DNA of 64,000 nucleotides from Pseudobdellovibrionaceae bacterium (lineage in GTDB: Bacteria; Bdellovibrionota; Bdellovibrionia; Bdellovibrionales; Bdellovibrionaceae), in contig CANFQX010000001.1 of the NCBI GenBank assembly GCA_947449255.1, forward strand, positions 1-64,000, in the 5' to 3' direction. The position numbers were made by a program, and so were the translations under genes. Shown piece after piece: positions 34,742-43,082 of this stretch. The notes beneath the pieces were generated by a model that was not told the DNA's origin, made no database searches, and saw only the letters and a list, made by a program, of their open reading frames with translations. Numbering within the stretch: the first letter of the stretch is position 1; the number at the start of each line of letters is the position of its first letter.

Positions 34742-35542
34742 CTATAATCCCTTGAAATTTGCTTTGCGCTTTTCAATAAAGGCGGCAGTGCCTTCTTTGA
34801 CATCTTCGGTTTTAAATAAATTTGCAAAAATTTGCGCTTCATTTTTTTGTGCTTGTTCAACATCCATATCCCAAGCCTGATTGATGGACACTTTAGCTGC
34901 CGCTACTGCCAAAGGGGCTTTTGCTAAAATAACTTCTGCTGTTTTCAAAACCTCGGTCATCAAATCTGCCGCCGGCAAAACTTTATTGACTAAGCCCATC
35001 GCCAAAGCCTCACTGGCTGTGATCATGCCTCCGCTGAAGGTCAACTCACGCGCTCTGCGCGGACCTACAGCCCGGGCCATTTGCACGGTGCCTGCAAAAC
35101 CTGGAATCAGGCCCAAACTTGTTTCAGGCAAACCAAACTTTGCTTTTTCTGAAGCATAAATAAAATCACAACCCAGAGCCAGCTCACAACCGCCACCCAA
35201 GGCAAAGCCGTTCACGGCGGCGATCACTGGGATTTTCAACAGCGACAGCTGGTGAAACACAGCCTGTCCGGCTTCAGCAAAACTCAGCGCTGTGTCTTCA
35301 TTGAGGGCATTGATTTCTTTGATATCAGCACCGGCGACGAAAGATTTCTCACCCGCTCCCGTGATGATCAGGGCTCTGATTTCTGAAAAAGGCATCGCAA
35401 AAATTTGTTCAGCAGCATCACTCAATTCACCAAGAACAACACTGTTTAAGGCATTGAGTGCCTCAGGACGATGGATTGTTAAAAGCCAAATTCCTGTGTC
35501 TGTTTTTTTTTCAAGCAGCAAAGTTTTGTATGAAAAATTCAT
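34742..35542 (-). CDS. Enoyl-CoA hydratase (crotonase family)
   Basis: A 266-residue crotonase-fold enzyme that hydrates 2-enoyl-CoA. AGADIKEINAL forms the oxyanion/CoA-binding block, NGFALGGGCELALGCD (about 112-127) the second oxyanion hole Gly, and the catalytic Glu pair lies in FGLPETSLGLIPGFAGT. Length is normal. It lies 12 bp after hbd and 9 bp before icmF, so the three are probably one transcript degrading short or branched acyl-CoA. The exact substrate is not fixed by sequence. Confidence 0.92.
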   Translation of the reverse strand: MNFSYKTLLLEKKTDTGIWLLTIHRPEALNALNSVVLGELSDAAEQIFAMPFSEIRALIITGAGEKSFVAGADIKEINALNEDTALSFAEAGQAVFHQLSLLKIPVIAAVNGFALGGGCELALGCDFIYASEKAKFGLPETSLGLIPGFAGTVQMARAVGPRRARELTFSGGMITASEALAMGLVNKVLPAADLMTEVLKTAEVILAKAPLAVAAAKVSINQAWDMDVEQAQKNEAQIFANLFKTEDVKEGTAAFIEKRKANFKGL

Positions 35543-35554
35543 TTTTTATTTATC

Positions 35555-36463
35555 CTATTTCTGATTGTAGCTGTAGAAACCACGACCTGATTTACGCCCC
35601 ATCCAACCTGCTTCCACATATTTCACCAAGAGTGGACAAGGGCGGTATTTCGAATCCCCTAAGCCTTCATGCAAAACATTCATAATCGCTAGACAAGTGT
35701 CCAGTCCGATAAAATCCGCCAAGGTCAATGGGCCCATCGGCTGATTGGTTCCTAGCTTCATCGCACTGTCAATGGACTCCACAGAGGCGATTCCCTCATG
35801 CAGGGTGTACACGGCCTCATTGATCATTGGCATTAAAATGCGATTCACAATAAAGCCCGGCATGTCTTTCACGGACTCAACAAAAACCTTGTCCATTTTT
35901 TCAGCCAAAGCTTTGATGGCTTTAAAAGTCTCATCTGAAGTTTGCAAACCTCGAATGCCCTCAACCAATTTCATCAAGGGCACAGGGTTCATAAAGTGCA
36001 TTCCAGCCACTTTTTCAGGGCGCTTTGTTGCCGCCGCAATTTTTGTAATAGAAATAGATGAGGTGTTTGAAACCAGCAGGGCAGAGGCTTTCACCGCCGC
36101 ATCGAGCTCTTTAAATATTTTCAATTTTAAATCTACGTTTTCAGTTGCCGCTTCAATGACGATATCGCAATCCTTAAGTCCCGCGATCTCCTGGGTGGTT
36201 TTAATGCGACCAAGAAGGGCTGACTTTTCGGCTTCGTTCATCGTGGTTTTTTTGATCAAGCGATCGCAGCTTGAAGCAATTGTGGCTAGGCCTTTTTCAA
36301 GAGAAGCTCCGCTCACATCCATCATTAATACATCAAAGCCAAAGCTTGCCGCAACTTGAACAATGCCATTGCCCATTTGTCCAGCCCCCACAACTCCAAT
36401 GAGACTGATGGCTGGCAGAGATGGTGAATTTGCGTTTGAATCTGTTGATAAATCCTGAGACAT
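35555..36463 (-). CDS. hbd: 3-hydroxybutyryl-CoA dehydrogenase
   Basis: A 302-residue NAD(P)-dependent short-chain 3-hydroxyacyl-CoA dehydrogenase. The Rossmann motif is GVVGAGQMGNGIVQVAA; catalytic His lies in GMHFMNPVPLMKLVE and the C-terminal helical domain has the GFIVNRILMPMINEA and GPLTLADFIGLDTCL blocks. It oxidises 3-hydroxyacyl-CoA to 3-oxoacyl-CoA. First gene of the acyl-CoA operon; AGGAG precedes the ATG at 36463. The first 12 residues (Ser/Asn-rich) are a non-conserved extension. Confidence 0.94.
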   Translation of the reverse strand: MSQDLSTDSNANSPSLPAISLIGVVGAGQMGNGIVQVAASFGFDVLMMDVSGASLEKGLATIASSCDRLIKKTTMNEAEKSALLGRIKTTQEIAGLKDCDIVIEAATENVDLKLKIFKELDAAVKASALLVSNTSSISITKIAAATKRPEKVAGMHFMNPVPLMKLVEGIRGLQTSDETFKAIKALAEKMDKVFVESVKDMPGFIVNRILMPMINEAVYTLHEGIASVESIDSAMKLGTNQPMGPLTLADFIGLDTCLAIMNVLHEGLGDSKYRPCPLLVKYVEAGWMGRKSGRGFYSYNQK

Positions 36464-36521
36464 AACATGGACTCCTGTGGTTGAAGAAAAAATGGGCTTG
36501 AAACAACTTTTTTTACTTCAC

Positions 36522-36540
36522 TTTAGACCTGAGGTCAAAA
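36522..36540. promoter_or_regulatory. Inverted repeat TTTAGACCTGAGGTCAAAA, candidate operator
   Basis: Nine-base arms around a central G with one mismatch, in the 116-bp divergent region between hbd (60 bp away) and the SH3/BNR gene (40 bp away). Size and symmetry suit a TetR- or GntR-type regulator of acyl-CoA degradation; the regulator is not in the window. Confidence 0.55.
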
Positions 36541-36549
36541 GTTCTGGTC

Positions 36550-36579
36550 TTGAGAGCACCCTAGCTAAAGCGCGATAAT
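36550..36579 (+). promoter_or_regulatory. Promoter abutting the start codon (possible leaderless mRNA)
   Basis: TTGAGA (36550-36555), 18-bp spacer, GATAAT (36574-36579), directly followed by ATG at 36580. Transcription would begin near 36586, which is itself an in-frame ATG. No ribosome-binding site is present. Confidence 0.4.
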
Positions 36580-37971
36580 ATGAAAATGAAGTTTTTTACC
36601 TTTGCCGTCAGTTCAACTCTGCTTCTCTGCGCATCGCTTTCGGCTGTTGCGGCAAGCCCCATGAGTTTCAGCCAGGCTGAGCCTTTCTATCGCCATCGTC
36701 AGAGCCCCTTTGCCTCTGGCCAAGCGAGTCGAGCAGAGCTTGAACAAAAGCTTCAGTTCACTGAGCTGGGATTTTCCTATTCAGTCACCTGGAACAATAA
36801 AAACTATTCCCTACAAAGCGATCAAATTGTCAGGGACATTCAAACTTCACATTTTGTGGAAACAAAAATCAATTGTGAGTTGCTCAGCCAGAATCGTCGC
36901 GAGTCCAAAGTCATAAAAATGGTCCCAGAAAAAACGCAGTGGGTGTTGCTCCGTGCAGATGACTACTGGGGTCAAGTGAAGGAGGAGGCCGGCTCTGCGA
37001 AGGGATGGCTTCCGCTTTCTGTTTTGCGTCCAAGATACGACGACAAGGGCTTTTATATCGCGGCGATGAAAACCGCTTTAAGAAAAAATCCCGATTTTAG
37101 CTCTGGGGCTATCGACAATTTGCCTCAAGGGTTTCGCGTTCTGCCTTTGGCCATTGAGAGTGGTTTTTTTAAAATTGCTTTCGAAAAAAAAGTGGGCTTT
37201 GCAGACATCAATAATTTTATTTCCAAAGCGGACTTTGCCAAATTGGCTTACACACGAAAAACGGGCTGGATCAAGATCAGCCATCGCAATGGTCAAGAAC
37301 TCATCGCGCGCAACGGCACACAAATTCCCCTTCAAAATGTTTTGGGATATCAAACCCATTCAGATCGGGGAATTGTCATCAAAACCCTCGACGCTGAGGG
37401 CCCGCAATTGCGTTCCTGGGTGCAAATCGTCAATCCCGAAACCCACTTTTGGTCGGTCAGTCGACTCGAAGGGCATGGTGATGTTTGGTGGAAAAAAGAA
37501 AATTTAATACAAACTCAAAATTCACAAACTCAAGCGGCGACAATCACCACGGATGAATTGATGAAACGAGAAATTTATTCCATCGCTTTTGAGAATAAAA
37601 ACTCTCTGCAAGGAATCGCCTCTTCGGAAGGCATTTACAGGACTGAAGATGGTGTCACTTGGACTTTGTTGCCAGAGTTTGGCAAGCAAAACCAACCCGT
37701 GGCCATCCACCCCAAAGGCGGATGGTTTGTGGGATCACTTAAAAGTTTAGACAAAGGAAAAACTTTTGAACCCTTCATCCGTTGGGATCTGATCGCCGAA
37801 GCCATTGAGCACACTCTGCATAAAAATCCAAAGACTCTCAGACTGACTCAAATTGAAGCTACGCCAGATTCTCAGATTCAAATTCACTTGAACACGGGCA
37901 CCCACAAATTGAAATTACTGAGCCCCATGCATGGGCTCAGTTGGAGTGTGATAAAAAATAAGGCTCCATAA
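36580..37971 (+). CDS. Exported SH3-like and BNR/Asp-box protein
   Basis: A 463-residue protein with a signal peptide (cleavage near AVA-AS, residue 24). The middle contains bacterial SH3-like segments (WVLLRADDYWGQV ... GWLPLSVL and GWIKISH). Near the C-terminus lie two Asp-box-like motifs, YRTEDGVTWTLL and SLDKGKTFEPF, typical of beta-propeller BNR repeats. The combination suggests a wall- or surface-associated protein; no catalytic site is seen. The gene ends 35 bp inside the convergent acyltransferase gene. It may start at the second ATG, 36586. Confidence 0.7.
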   Translation: MKMKFFTFAVSSTLLLCASLSAVAASPMSFSQAEPFYRHRQSPFASGQASRAELEQKLQFTELGFSYSVTWNNKNYSLQSDQIVRDIQTSHFVETKINCELLSQNRRESKVIKMVPEKTQWVLLRADDYWGQVKEEAGSAKGWLPLSVLRPRYDDKGFYIAAMKTALRKNPDFSSGAIDNLPQGFRVLPLAIESGFFKIAFEKKVGFADINNFISKADFAKLAYTRKTGWIKISHRNGQELIARNGTQIPLQNVLGYQTHSDRGIVIKTLDAEGPQLRSWVQIVNPETHFWSVSRLEGHGDVWWKKENLIQTQNSQTQAATITTDELMKREIYSIAFENKNSLQGIASSEGIYRTEDGVTWTLLPEFGKQNQPVAIHPKGGWFVGSLKSLDKGKTFEPFIRWDLIAEAIEHTLHKNPKTLRLTQIEATPDSQIQIHLNTGTHKLKLLSPMHGLSWSVIKNKAP

Positions 37972-38677
37972 TTTTAAAGACTTTTTCTTGCAGCTCAGAG
38001 CGTTGATCTAAGCTATAATCCTGAGCATCAATAGCGGGAAGCACCGTCAAAGTGATTGTGCTCGACCAAACACCCCAGTTGGGCAGGATGTGCCCCTTAG
38101 GCAAAACAGCCGCCGCCCCCTTCACAATCACCGGCACAAGGGGTGCTTTGGCGTTGATTGCAAAAATAAAAGGCCCCGATTTAAAGGCCCCTAAACTGTC
38201 ATCGTGAATTCGCCTGGTGCCTTCTGGCGCCAATGCAAAACGCTCACCTTTTTTTATGCGAGACTCTGCCGCTTGATAAACTTTTAAAACTTCATCACGG
38301 CGGCCGCGAGAAATCGGCAAGATCCCCGCTCGACGCATTCCCGCGCCAAAAATAGGAATGCTGAACAATTCAATTTTAGCCCCAAAGCGAAAACTGCCCA
38401 ACCATCCGTTCATGGCAAAAATATCAAAAAAACTGGTGTGATTAAAAACATAAAGAAAGCCACCGTCGGGCCGATTCTCTAACCCCTTGGTGATCACTTG
38501 CACGCCAAACAGTCGGCAGCAGTTTCGGCACCAAAACTCAACGATATGATCTTCCAATTTTCGATTGTGAAACAAAATATTCACGACAACTAAACTGCCG
38601 GCACAAATTGCGGTGTGGATCGGCAACAGAATCACTCCAAGAATTGAACGCGGATAAGAAAGCCATTTTAAAAACAT
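37937..38677 (-). CDS. plsC: 1-acyl-sn-glycerol-3-phosphate acyltransferase (PlsC family)
   Basis: A 246-residue inner-membrane acyltransferase with an N-terminal membrane helix, the HX4D active site in FNHTSFFDIF, the second-block GAKIELFSIPIFG and the third block ALAPEGTRR (glycerol-phosphate binding). It makes phosphatidic acid from lysophosphatidic acid. Length is normal. It overlaps the convergent SH3/BNR gene by 35 bp at the 3' end. Paralogous acyltransferases with other lipid acceptors exist, so the acceptor is an inference from motifs. Confidence 0.88.
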   Translation of the reverse strand: MFLKWLSYPRSILGVILLPIHTAICAGSLVVVNILFHNRKLEDHIVEFWCRNCCRLFGVQVITKGLENRPDGGFLYVFNHTSFFDIFAMNGWLGSFRFGAKIELFSIPIFGAGMRRAGILPISRGRRDEVLKVYQAAESRIKKGERFALAPEGTRRIHDDSLGAFKSGPFIFAINAKAPLVPVIVKGAAAVLPKGHILPNWGVWSSTITLTVLPAIDAQDYSLDQRSELQEKVFKIMEPYFLSHSN

Positions 38678-38746
38678 GGCTCTGCCCTATTTTCTGGTTT
38701 ATTTTGTGTTTTTTTCGCTGCTCTATTTGCCACTTTATTCTCCACT

Positions 38747-39862
38747 TTAATCAGGAAAAAGTCTTTTTCGTGCGGCGACTCTTTGCCTTTCTTTATAGGC
38801 CTGATGCTCAGAAGGCCCAGAGGAAATGCGCTTATATGCAGCTTGATCCATGATTTGCACTTCAAAGGGATAAAAGAAACTGAACTCTTCTTTACCCCCC
38901 TGGGGCTTAATGTGAATCAACTTGCGTGCAATAAATTTAATAAATTTATGATCCGTACTTGAGAAATTATTTTCTTTGCGCAAAAATTTAACTCCATCAC
39001 CGAGCAGGGCTAATTTTTGATCAAAGGCGGCTTGAATTGTAGCTTCATCAAGAATGATTAAACTTTGTGCTAGTTCTTCACAAACCTGCATAAAAACATC
39101 CAAGGGGTACAAATTGTTCGAGCTTTGATCCGGCATAATATGAGGAAAACTAATTATATTTTCTCGCACCAAAAAACGCACGACTTGATAGCAATCAAAT
39201 AAATTTCGCGTGATAAAACGCACCCCTAATTTATCAAATATTTTCATCGCCAAGGCGTCGGGCTTAGCCAGCAATTTAATCACGGTGCTTGAGGAGGTTT
39301 TAAAAGGCTTCACTTCAAAGCCCAACAATTCAATGGGCTCAACCGTGCTCAAACTGGTGTTGACTCTAGCCCCTTCCAACTCGGTCAAATAGGTTCTGTG
39401 AGTGTTGCCATCATTGAGAATGCAATTTTGAAAGGGTGTTAAAATTTGGGATTGAATTTCTTCTGCAAAGGAACTGAATAAATCATTTTCAGCATGGACA
39501 AAAACATGCATACAGCGAATCATGGCACAGGACCAACGCTGCAAATCTTGTCGGTCAGGATCTCTGGAACTTGCAAAAATTAATAAATTTCTGACATCAC
39601 CCAGGCGTTTTAAATCTCTAAAGACCTCGGGAATATCGAGCTCTTTAAAGCCTAATTTCTCAACCATCAAAACCAGAGCGCGACGGTGATAATGCTCTAG
39701 CCGCTCGACATCTTTTTCTCTGTTGAGATCAAAGCCATAAGACAACAAAAATGAACTTGCGGCCTCGAGGGAGTGAATATTCAGGGCCGGGATATCGATC
39801 ACAGATCGACCACCAACGACAGAGCTTAAAATAGAGGCATCAAAAATAAAACGTTGAGGCAT
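38747..39862 (-). CDS. Conserved hypothetical protein, unknown function
   Basis: About 371 residues, no signal peptide or membrane segment, so cytosolic. Alternating helix-rich and mixed segments; LLAKPDALAMKIFDKLGVRFITRNLFDCYQVVRFLV (about 215-250) has a RelA/SpoT-like look, and the last 60 residues include FFYPFEVQIMDQAAY. I recall similar proteins from Bdellovibrio and myxobacteria (TIGR04552-like), but this is memory, not verified. The ATG at 39862 is chosen over a TTG at 39898. It lies upstream of plsC on the same strand, 70 bp apart. Confidence 0.65.
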   Translation of the reverse strand: MPQRFIFDASILSSVVGGRSVIDIPALNIHSLEAASSFLLSYGFDLNREKDVERLEHYHRRALVLMVEKLGFKELDIPEVFRDLKRLGDVRNLLIFASSRDPDRQDLQRWSCAMIRCMHVFVHAENDLFSSFAEEIQSQILTPFQNCILNDGNTHRTYLTELEGARVNTSLSTVEPIELLGFEVKPFKTSSSTVIKLLAKPDALAMKIFDKLGVRFITRNLFDCYQVVRFLVRENIISFPHIMPDQSSNNLYPLDVFMQVCEELAQSLIILDEATIQAAFDQKLALLGDGVKFLRKENNFSSTDHKFIKFIARKLIHIKPQGGKEEFSFFYPFEVQIMDQAAYKRISSGPSEHQAYKERQRVAARKRLFPD

Positions 39863-39975
39863 AGAGGTTATCTTCGAACTCACCCACTGGGGAATCAAGA
39901 CGCAGTGCCTTAATCCAGACGAACAAAGAGGTGCGGACCGGGTCGCTGGGCTTGCCTTATTGCTTGCAAGGTCTG

Positions 39976-40635
39976 TTAATTCATGAGGACTGCTCTTGGA
40001 ATTGAAAAGGATCCCAGAGTTCCTTGGGCTGGCTGTTGATTGGTCACAATATTTTTATAATTTTGAAAATAGATGGCACCTGTGACCATCTGCCCATTGT
40101 CCTGCCCGACAACAGTTAAATTGCCAAATGAATCCTCGAATTGAACGCTTATTTTACCTGTACTGCGATCGTGGCTTCCGCCCTTGGCATTTTTAAAGTT
40201 AAGTTCGTAGGGGGGAATGGTCCTTCCGTTCACAACCATTCCGACGTAAGAGTCAATCACCTGCAAAAGAATTCCAGAGCCTGTGGGATTAAGAATGCCA
40301 TTCGCATCAAATATAAAACGTGCACTGAAGTTCACTTTGCAAATTCCTTTAAAACTATCCTGACCGATTGTTGCTGTCACGAGGCCAAGAACCGCGTTGA
40401 CGTCAAACTGCAGGGAACCATTGCCCGTTTGATTGTCTGAGCATGTGGAGGTGTTTTGCGGCATACCACCAGACATCCCATTTCCGTTTGAAATAAAATT
40501 GACATCACCATTGATCAAGCCACCCCGACCAGGGACTCGAACGGCAGTGCCCTCTTTTTGTGCGCAGGAAGTAAGACCTAATGAGAACGCCACCAGTCCG
40601 CCAAAAAATGCTTTAGAGATAAGGGATGAATTCAT
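39976..40635 (-). CDS. Lipoprotein of unknown function
   Basis: A 219-residue protein with a lipoprotein signal: lipobox LTSC near residue 24. The mature part begins with a Gly/Asn-rich linker (PGRGGLINGDVNFISNGNGMSGG) followed by a beta-rich domain of about 150 residues with two cysteines. Probably anchored in the outer membrane and facing the periplasm or surface. No family recognised. Confidence 0.72.
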   Translation of the reverse strand: MNSSLISKAFFGGLVAFSLGLTSCAQKEGTAVRVPGRGGLINGDVNFISNGNGMSGGMPQNTSTCSDNQTGNGSLQFDVNAVLGLVTATIGQDSFKGICKVNFSARFIFDANGILNPTGSGILLQVIDSYVGMVVNGRTIPPYELNFKNAKGGSHDRSTGKISVQFEDSFGNLTVVGQDNGQMVTGAIYFQNYKNIVTNQQPAQGTLGSFSIPRAVLMN

Positions 40636-40689
40636 CTGAGCCTCCGTTTAAGTTCTTGATCCTACTTCAAATCGAAAAGGACCTTCATA

Positions 40690-40827
40690 ATGGGTAGAGG
40701 CAAAGTTCGCGCCAAGGGTGACGTGCTCAAATCAATTAAAAAGGGGGCTCTTGCATCCGCGCCGTATCAGATCGAAACACTGGATCAACGAGTGACTGCA
40801 TGGGCTCTGAATTGTCTAGTTTTTTGA
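40690..40827 (+). CDS. Possible small basic protein (45 aa)
   Basis: ATG at 40690, preceded by AAAAGGA with 8-nt spacing, opens MGRGKVRAKGDVLKSIKKGA and ends at a TGA at 40825-40827. The N-terminal half is strongly basic. Below usual gene-finder length limits. It could be a true small protein or the start of a gene whose remainder is lost, since an HNH remnant follows directly. Confidence 0.35.
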   Translation: MGRGKVRAKGDVLKSIKKGALASAPYQIETLDQRVTAWALNCLVF

Positions 40828-40868
40828 CAGCTTTAAAGACTGTTTTGGAACTTGCACTTTCGATCTAA

Positions 40869-41228
40869 AGTAAGCCTCCGCTGTTAAAAAAAAAGGTGCT
40901 TATTCGAGATGGATGCTGCCAGTACTCGCCCCCTGTCACTGGAAAAAGATGTCATTCAAAATTTGGCTTAGAAGTCGACCATAAAACAAGTCAATGGACT
41001 GAAGGGAAACACTCCCTGACAAACCTTCAAACCCTTTGGTGGCAGCATAACAACTTTAAATGTGAGCAGGAGTCGGGATTTCGAACATTGACCTCATTTA
41101 ATCACAGCGAATTCCCTCCGAATATCAGAACTGCTGCGGACGTTTTCGATGGCCCCCTATCTGCCGTCTGCGACTACTCACGATCTGAGAGCGTGATGAT
41201 ACCTCCCTATTTTTGGCATGGGTATTGA
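40869..41228 (+). pseudogene. HNH endonuclease, C-terminal remnant
   Basis: The frame encodes KKKVLIRDGCCQYSPPVTGK ... FGLEVDHKTSQW ... SLTNLQTLWWQHNNFKCEQE, the HNH layout (R-D-x-x-x-C, D-H, N-L, H-N-x-x-K). The usual N-terminal domain is missing, the frame opens after a stop at 40866 with only GTG (40896), and an expected Cys in the LLC-x-x-H-N block is Trp. A decayed nuclease, perhaps from a mobile element. Confidence 0.6.
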
Positions 41229-41336
41229 ACCGCCGCAGAACTGACTCTGGAAATACAAACCAGAAAAAATGGCCTCTCAAAAAAGAGACTGATGGACTGA
41301 CTTTAGTTGCTCCATTCAATTTCCAAAGGGTCCAAC

Positions 41337-41350
41337 ACTATCGGTATAGT
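41337..41350. promoter_or_regulatory. Palindrome ACTATCGGTATAGT overlapping a -10 box
   Basis: Arms ACTAT/ATAGT around CGGT. TATAGT (41345-41350) can serve as -10 for the toxin-antitoxin operon beginning at 41421, so the XRE antitoxin could repress by covering it. Confidence 0.5.
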
Positions 41351-41420
41351 TGAAAGGGCTGAGTAAAGATGAAAACAATTAACTTGCCAAATATGGGAAG
41401 TCTTGATAAGGTGATCTCTG

Positions 41421-41714
41421 ATGTTTCGTGTAGTTGAAATACGATTTTTCATCAATGAGACATGGTTCAGCGAAGTCTGGATTGATACGCACTATGAAGA
41501 AAAACATAGTCGGTCCATCAACGATCAACTGATTCTTGAACTGTTGGGATTATTGAACTACGAGTGTTTTTTACCCCAATTGGTTCGCAAAGACGGCTTT
41601 CAGTTTTATGACACAGATCTGTTTTTTGGCGGCAAACCTTATCGACTGATTTGGGTTATACCGCCCGATGCTTGCTACATTGGAATAAGGAATGCCTACA
41701 GGAGGTCAAAATGA
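41421..41714 (+). CDS. RelE/HigB-like toxin of a type II toxin-antitoxin pair
   Basis: A 97-residue protein: FRVVEIRFFINETWF, then a helix (NDQLILELLGLLNYE), then strands ending FFGGKPYRLIWVIPPDACYIGIRNAYRR. The closing G-K-x-Y-R-L-I-W ... Y-I-G-x-x-N-A-x-R pattern is that of RelE-superfamily toxins paired with XRE antitoxins. It overlaps the antitoxin start by ATGA and is preceded by AAGGTGA. A 22-codon open frame (41369-41437) overlaps its start and may be a leader peptide. Toxicity is inferred from gene pairing. Confidence 0.7.
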   Translation: MFRVVEIRFFINETWFSEVWIDTHYEEKHSRSINDQLILELLGLLNYECFLPQLVRKDGFQFYDTDLFFGGKPYRLIWVIPPDACYIGIRNAYRRSK

Positions 41715-42055
41715 AAAAAACAAGGATTGTCAAGATCAGCAAAACTCCACCACCAGGATGGCCTACAAAAAGCGAATGGATTGAAATTGAGAAAACCTTG
41801 GAAAAATCTAAGGCAACTCAAATAATCTCTTCCCAGGCAAGTCCTGTAGACCGAGCTAAGCACGAACTGTGTGCCCATTTTGTTCGCTATTGCCAAGAAA
41901 AGAAAATAACTCAACGGGAGTTGGCAAAAATTCTTGGTGTCAGCGAGTCCAGAGTCAGCGAAATAGTTCATTACCGCCATGGTCGCTTCACTATTGATAA
42001 ATTGCTTGAGCTTTTGAATATCATTAAGCCGAAGCTCAAATTCAAAGTGGCCTAA
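41711..42055 (+). CDS. XRE-family antitoxin
   Basis: A 114-residue protein. The N-terminal part (KISKTPPPGWPTKSEWIEIEKT) is the toxin-neutralising region; the C-terminal HTH_3 domain has ITQRELAKILGVSESRVSEIVHYRHGRFTIDKLLELL. AGGAGG stands 5 nt before the ATG at 41711; its first bases overlap the toxin stop. It probably represses the operon through the palindrome at 41337. Followed by a terminator. Confidence 0.88.
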   Translation: MKKTRIVKISKTPPPGWPTKSEWIEIEKTLEKSKATQIISSQASPVDRAKHELCAHFVRYCQEKKITQRELAKILGVSESRVSEIVHYRHGRFTIDKLLELLNIIKPKLKFKVA

Positions 42056-42076
42056 ACGAAACCAGAATTTTCACAA

Positions 42077-42112
42077 AAAAAGGGAGAAATACCATTTCCC
42101 CTTTTGATTTTC
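42077..42112 (+). terminator. Rho-independent terminator of the toxin-antitoxin operon
   Basis: AAAAGGG(A)GAAAT pairs with ATTTCCCCTTTT across a 3-nt loop with a single bulged A, followed by GATTTTCT. Confidence 0.75.
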
Positions 42113-42136
42113 TATTAAGGTGAACTTTAGAATCAA

Positions 42137-42475
42137 TTATTTATTATGAAACTCAACATCACAGCTCAGAGAACTTTCTAGACAAAATAAATTCGGCCGA
42201 TCCTCGGGCCGCCCCTTGATATAAAAAAATCGGCATCCGCTTTCTGAGTAGCGAGCTGCGCCCATTTTTTCTTTTATTTCATCAGCCTGACGTCGCAAAT
42301 CACCAACGGCCTCATTGTCCACTGGAAATTCACAAATATTCTTTTCGCAAAACCCAAGAGGATAACAATTTTGTGCCGAACCATAAATGATCTGCCTTTG
42401 CGGCAAAGCCGCCTCAACCGTGCAGCTAATAAAAAGAGCCAATACAAAACTATTCAGTAAGCTTGTGAATTTCAT
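42137..42475 (-). CDS. Small secreted cysteine-containing protein
   Basis: A 112-residue protein with a signal peptide (about 1-22, cleavage at VEA-AL). The mature part has six cysteines (CYPLGFCEKNIC, then SGCRFF, LFCLESSLSCDV), enough for three disulfides. Periplasmic or secreted; no family recognised. Confidence 0.68.
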   Translation of the reverse strand: MKFTSLLNSFVLALFISCTVEAALPQRQIIYGSAQNCYPLGFCEKNICEFPVDNEAVGDLRRQADEIKEKMGAARYSESGCRFFYIKGRPEDRPNLFCLESSLSCDVEFHNK

Positions 42476-42660
42476 TTAAAATACTCCCAGTGCAAAAATT
42501 TCGAGCAAACAATTAATCGTAAAAAGAATTCAATTTTTAAGACTCTTAGCCCACAGAATCTACTTGATGACACTGAACAACGACAACACAAAAATGCGTT
42601 CCGTTCAGGTTTTTTAGACTTCACATTCTTATCTTGAGAGTCCGTTAATAGAAGTCTAAC

Positions 42661-42834
42661 ATGCTTGAAATTGACCGATGGCACAGAGGCTACAGAGGCT
42701 ACAGAGGCTACAGAGGCTACAGAGGCTACAGAGGCTTGCCGACTCTAGCACCTAAATGCGCAATCAACCGAGTGTTGGATGTCGAGAGAATTTTAATCAA
42801 GCCTTGGAGCTTTTTCGCAATATCCAATTCCTGA
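42661..42834 (+). CDS. Possible repeat-containing small ORF (57 aa)
   Basis: ATG at 42661 opens a frame in which the 9-bp tandem repeat is read as (R-G-Y)n: MLEIDRWHRGYRGYRG and so on, then LPTLAPKC, ending at TGA 42832-42834. No ribosome-binding site is evident and no homologue is known, so coding is doubtful; the 9-bp unit length would keep the frame whatever the copy number. Confidence 0.2.
   Translation: MLEIDRWHRGYRGYRGYRGYRGYRGLPTLAPKCAINRVLDVERILIKPWSFFAISNS
42683..42736. repeat. Six perfect tandem copies of a 9-bp unit (ACAGAGGCT)
   Basis: Six identical 9-bp units without interruption, 42683-42736, a variable-number tandem repeat. No spacers, so it is not a CRISPR array. Confidence 0.97.
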
Positions 42835-42839
42835 TAATA

Positions 42840-43082
42840 CTACGCAGCTTTTTTAGACTTTCTTAGTCCATCCAAAATAAAGCTTCTCATTAGCACCTGA
42901 TAGGGAATTCCCTTTAAAGCAGCCAGTTCCTTTAATTCCTGAATCGTCTCATCTTCTAGGGCAACACTCGTGGGCTTTTTCTTGCTCTTGAGAAGTTTAC
43001 GAGCTGATAGCGCAGCCTTCTTATCAAAATCAATTCTCTTGTAGATGCTTTCGTCGGTATTTTTAATCGTTTTTTTCTTCAT
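42840..43082 (-). CDS. BrnA-like antitoxin
   Basis: An 80-residue basic protein. Disordered Lys-rich N-terminal half, then a ribbon-helix-helix-like segment (TSVALEDETIQELKELAALKGIPYQVLMRSFILDGLRK). It follows the BrnT-like toxin gene, overlapping it by 20 bp, which is the usual brnT-brnA order. It would bind and neutralise the toxin and repress the operon. Confidence 0.8.
   Translation of the reverse strand: MKKKTIKNTDESIYKRIDFDKKAALSARKLLKSKKKPTSVALEDETIQELKELAALKGIPYQVLMRSFILDGLRKSKKAA

Noticed and set aside
35745-36359. 204-aa plus-strand frame opposite hbd
   Set aside because: Antisense shadow of a clear 3-hydroxybutyryl-CoA dehydrogenase.
42683-42736. CRISPR array
   Set aside because: Repeats are 9 bp and contiguous without spacers.
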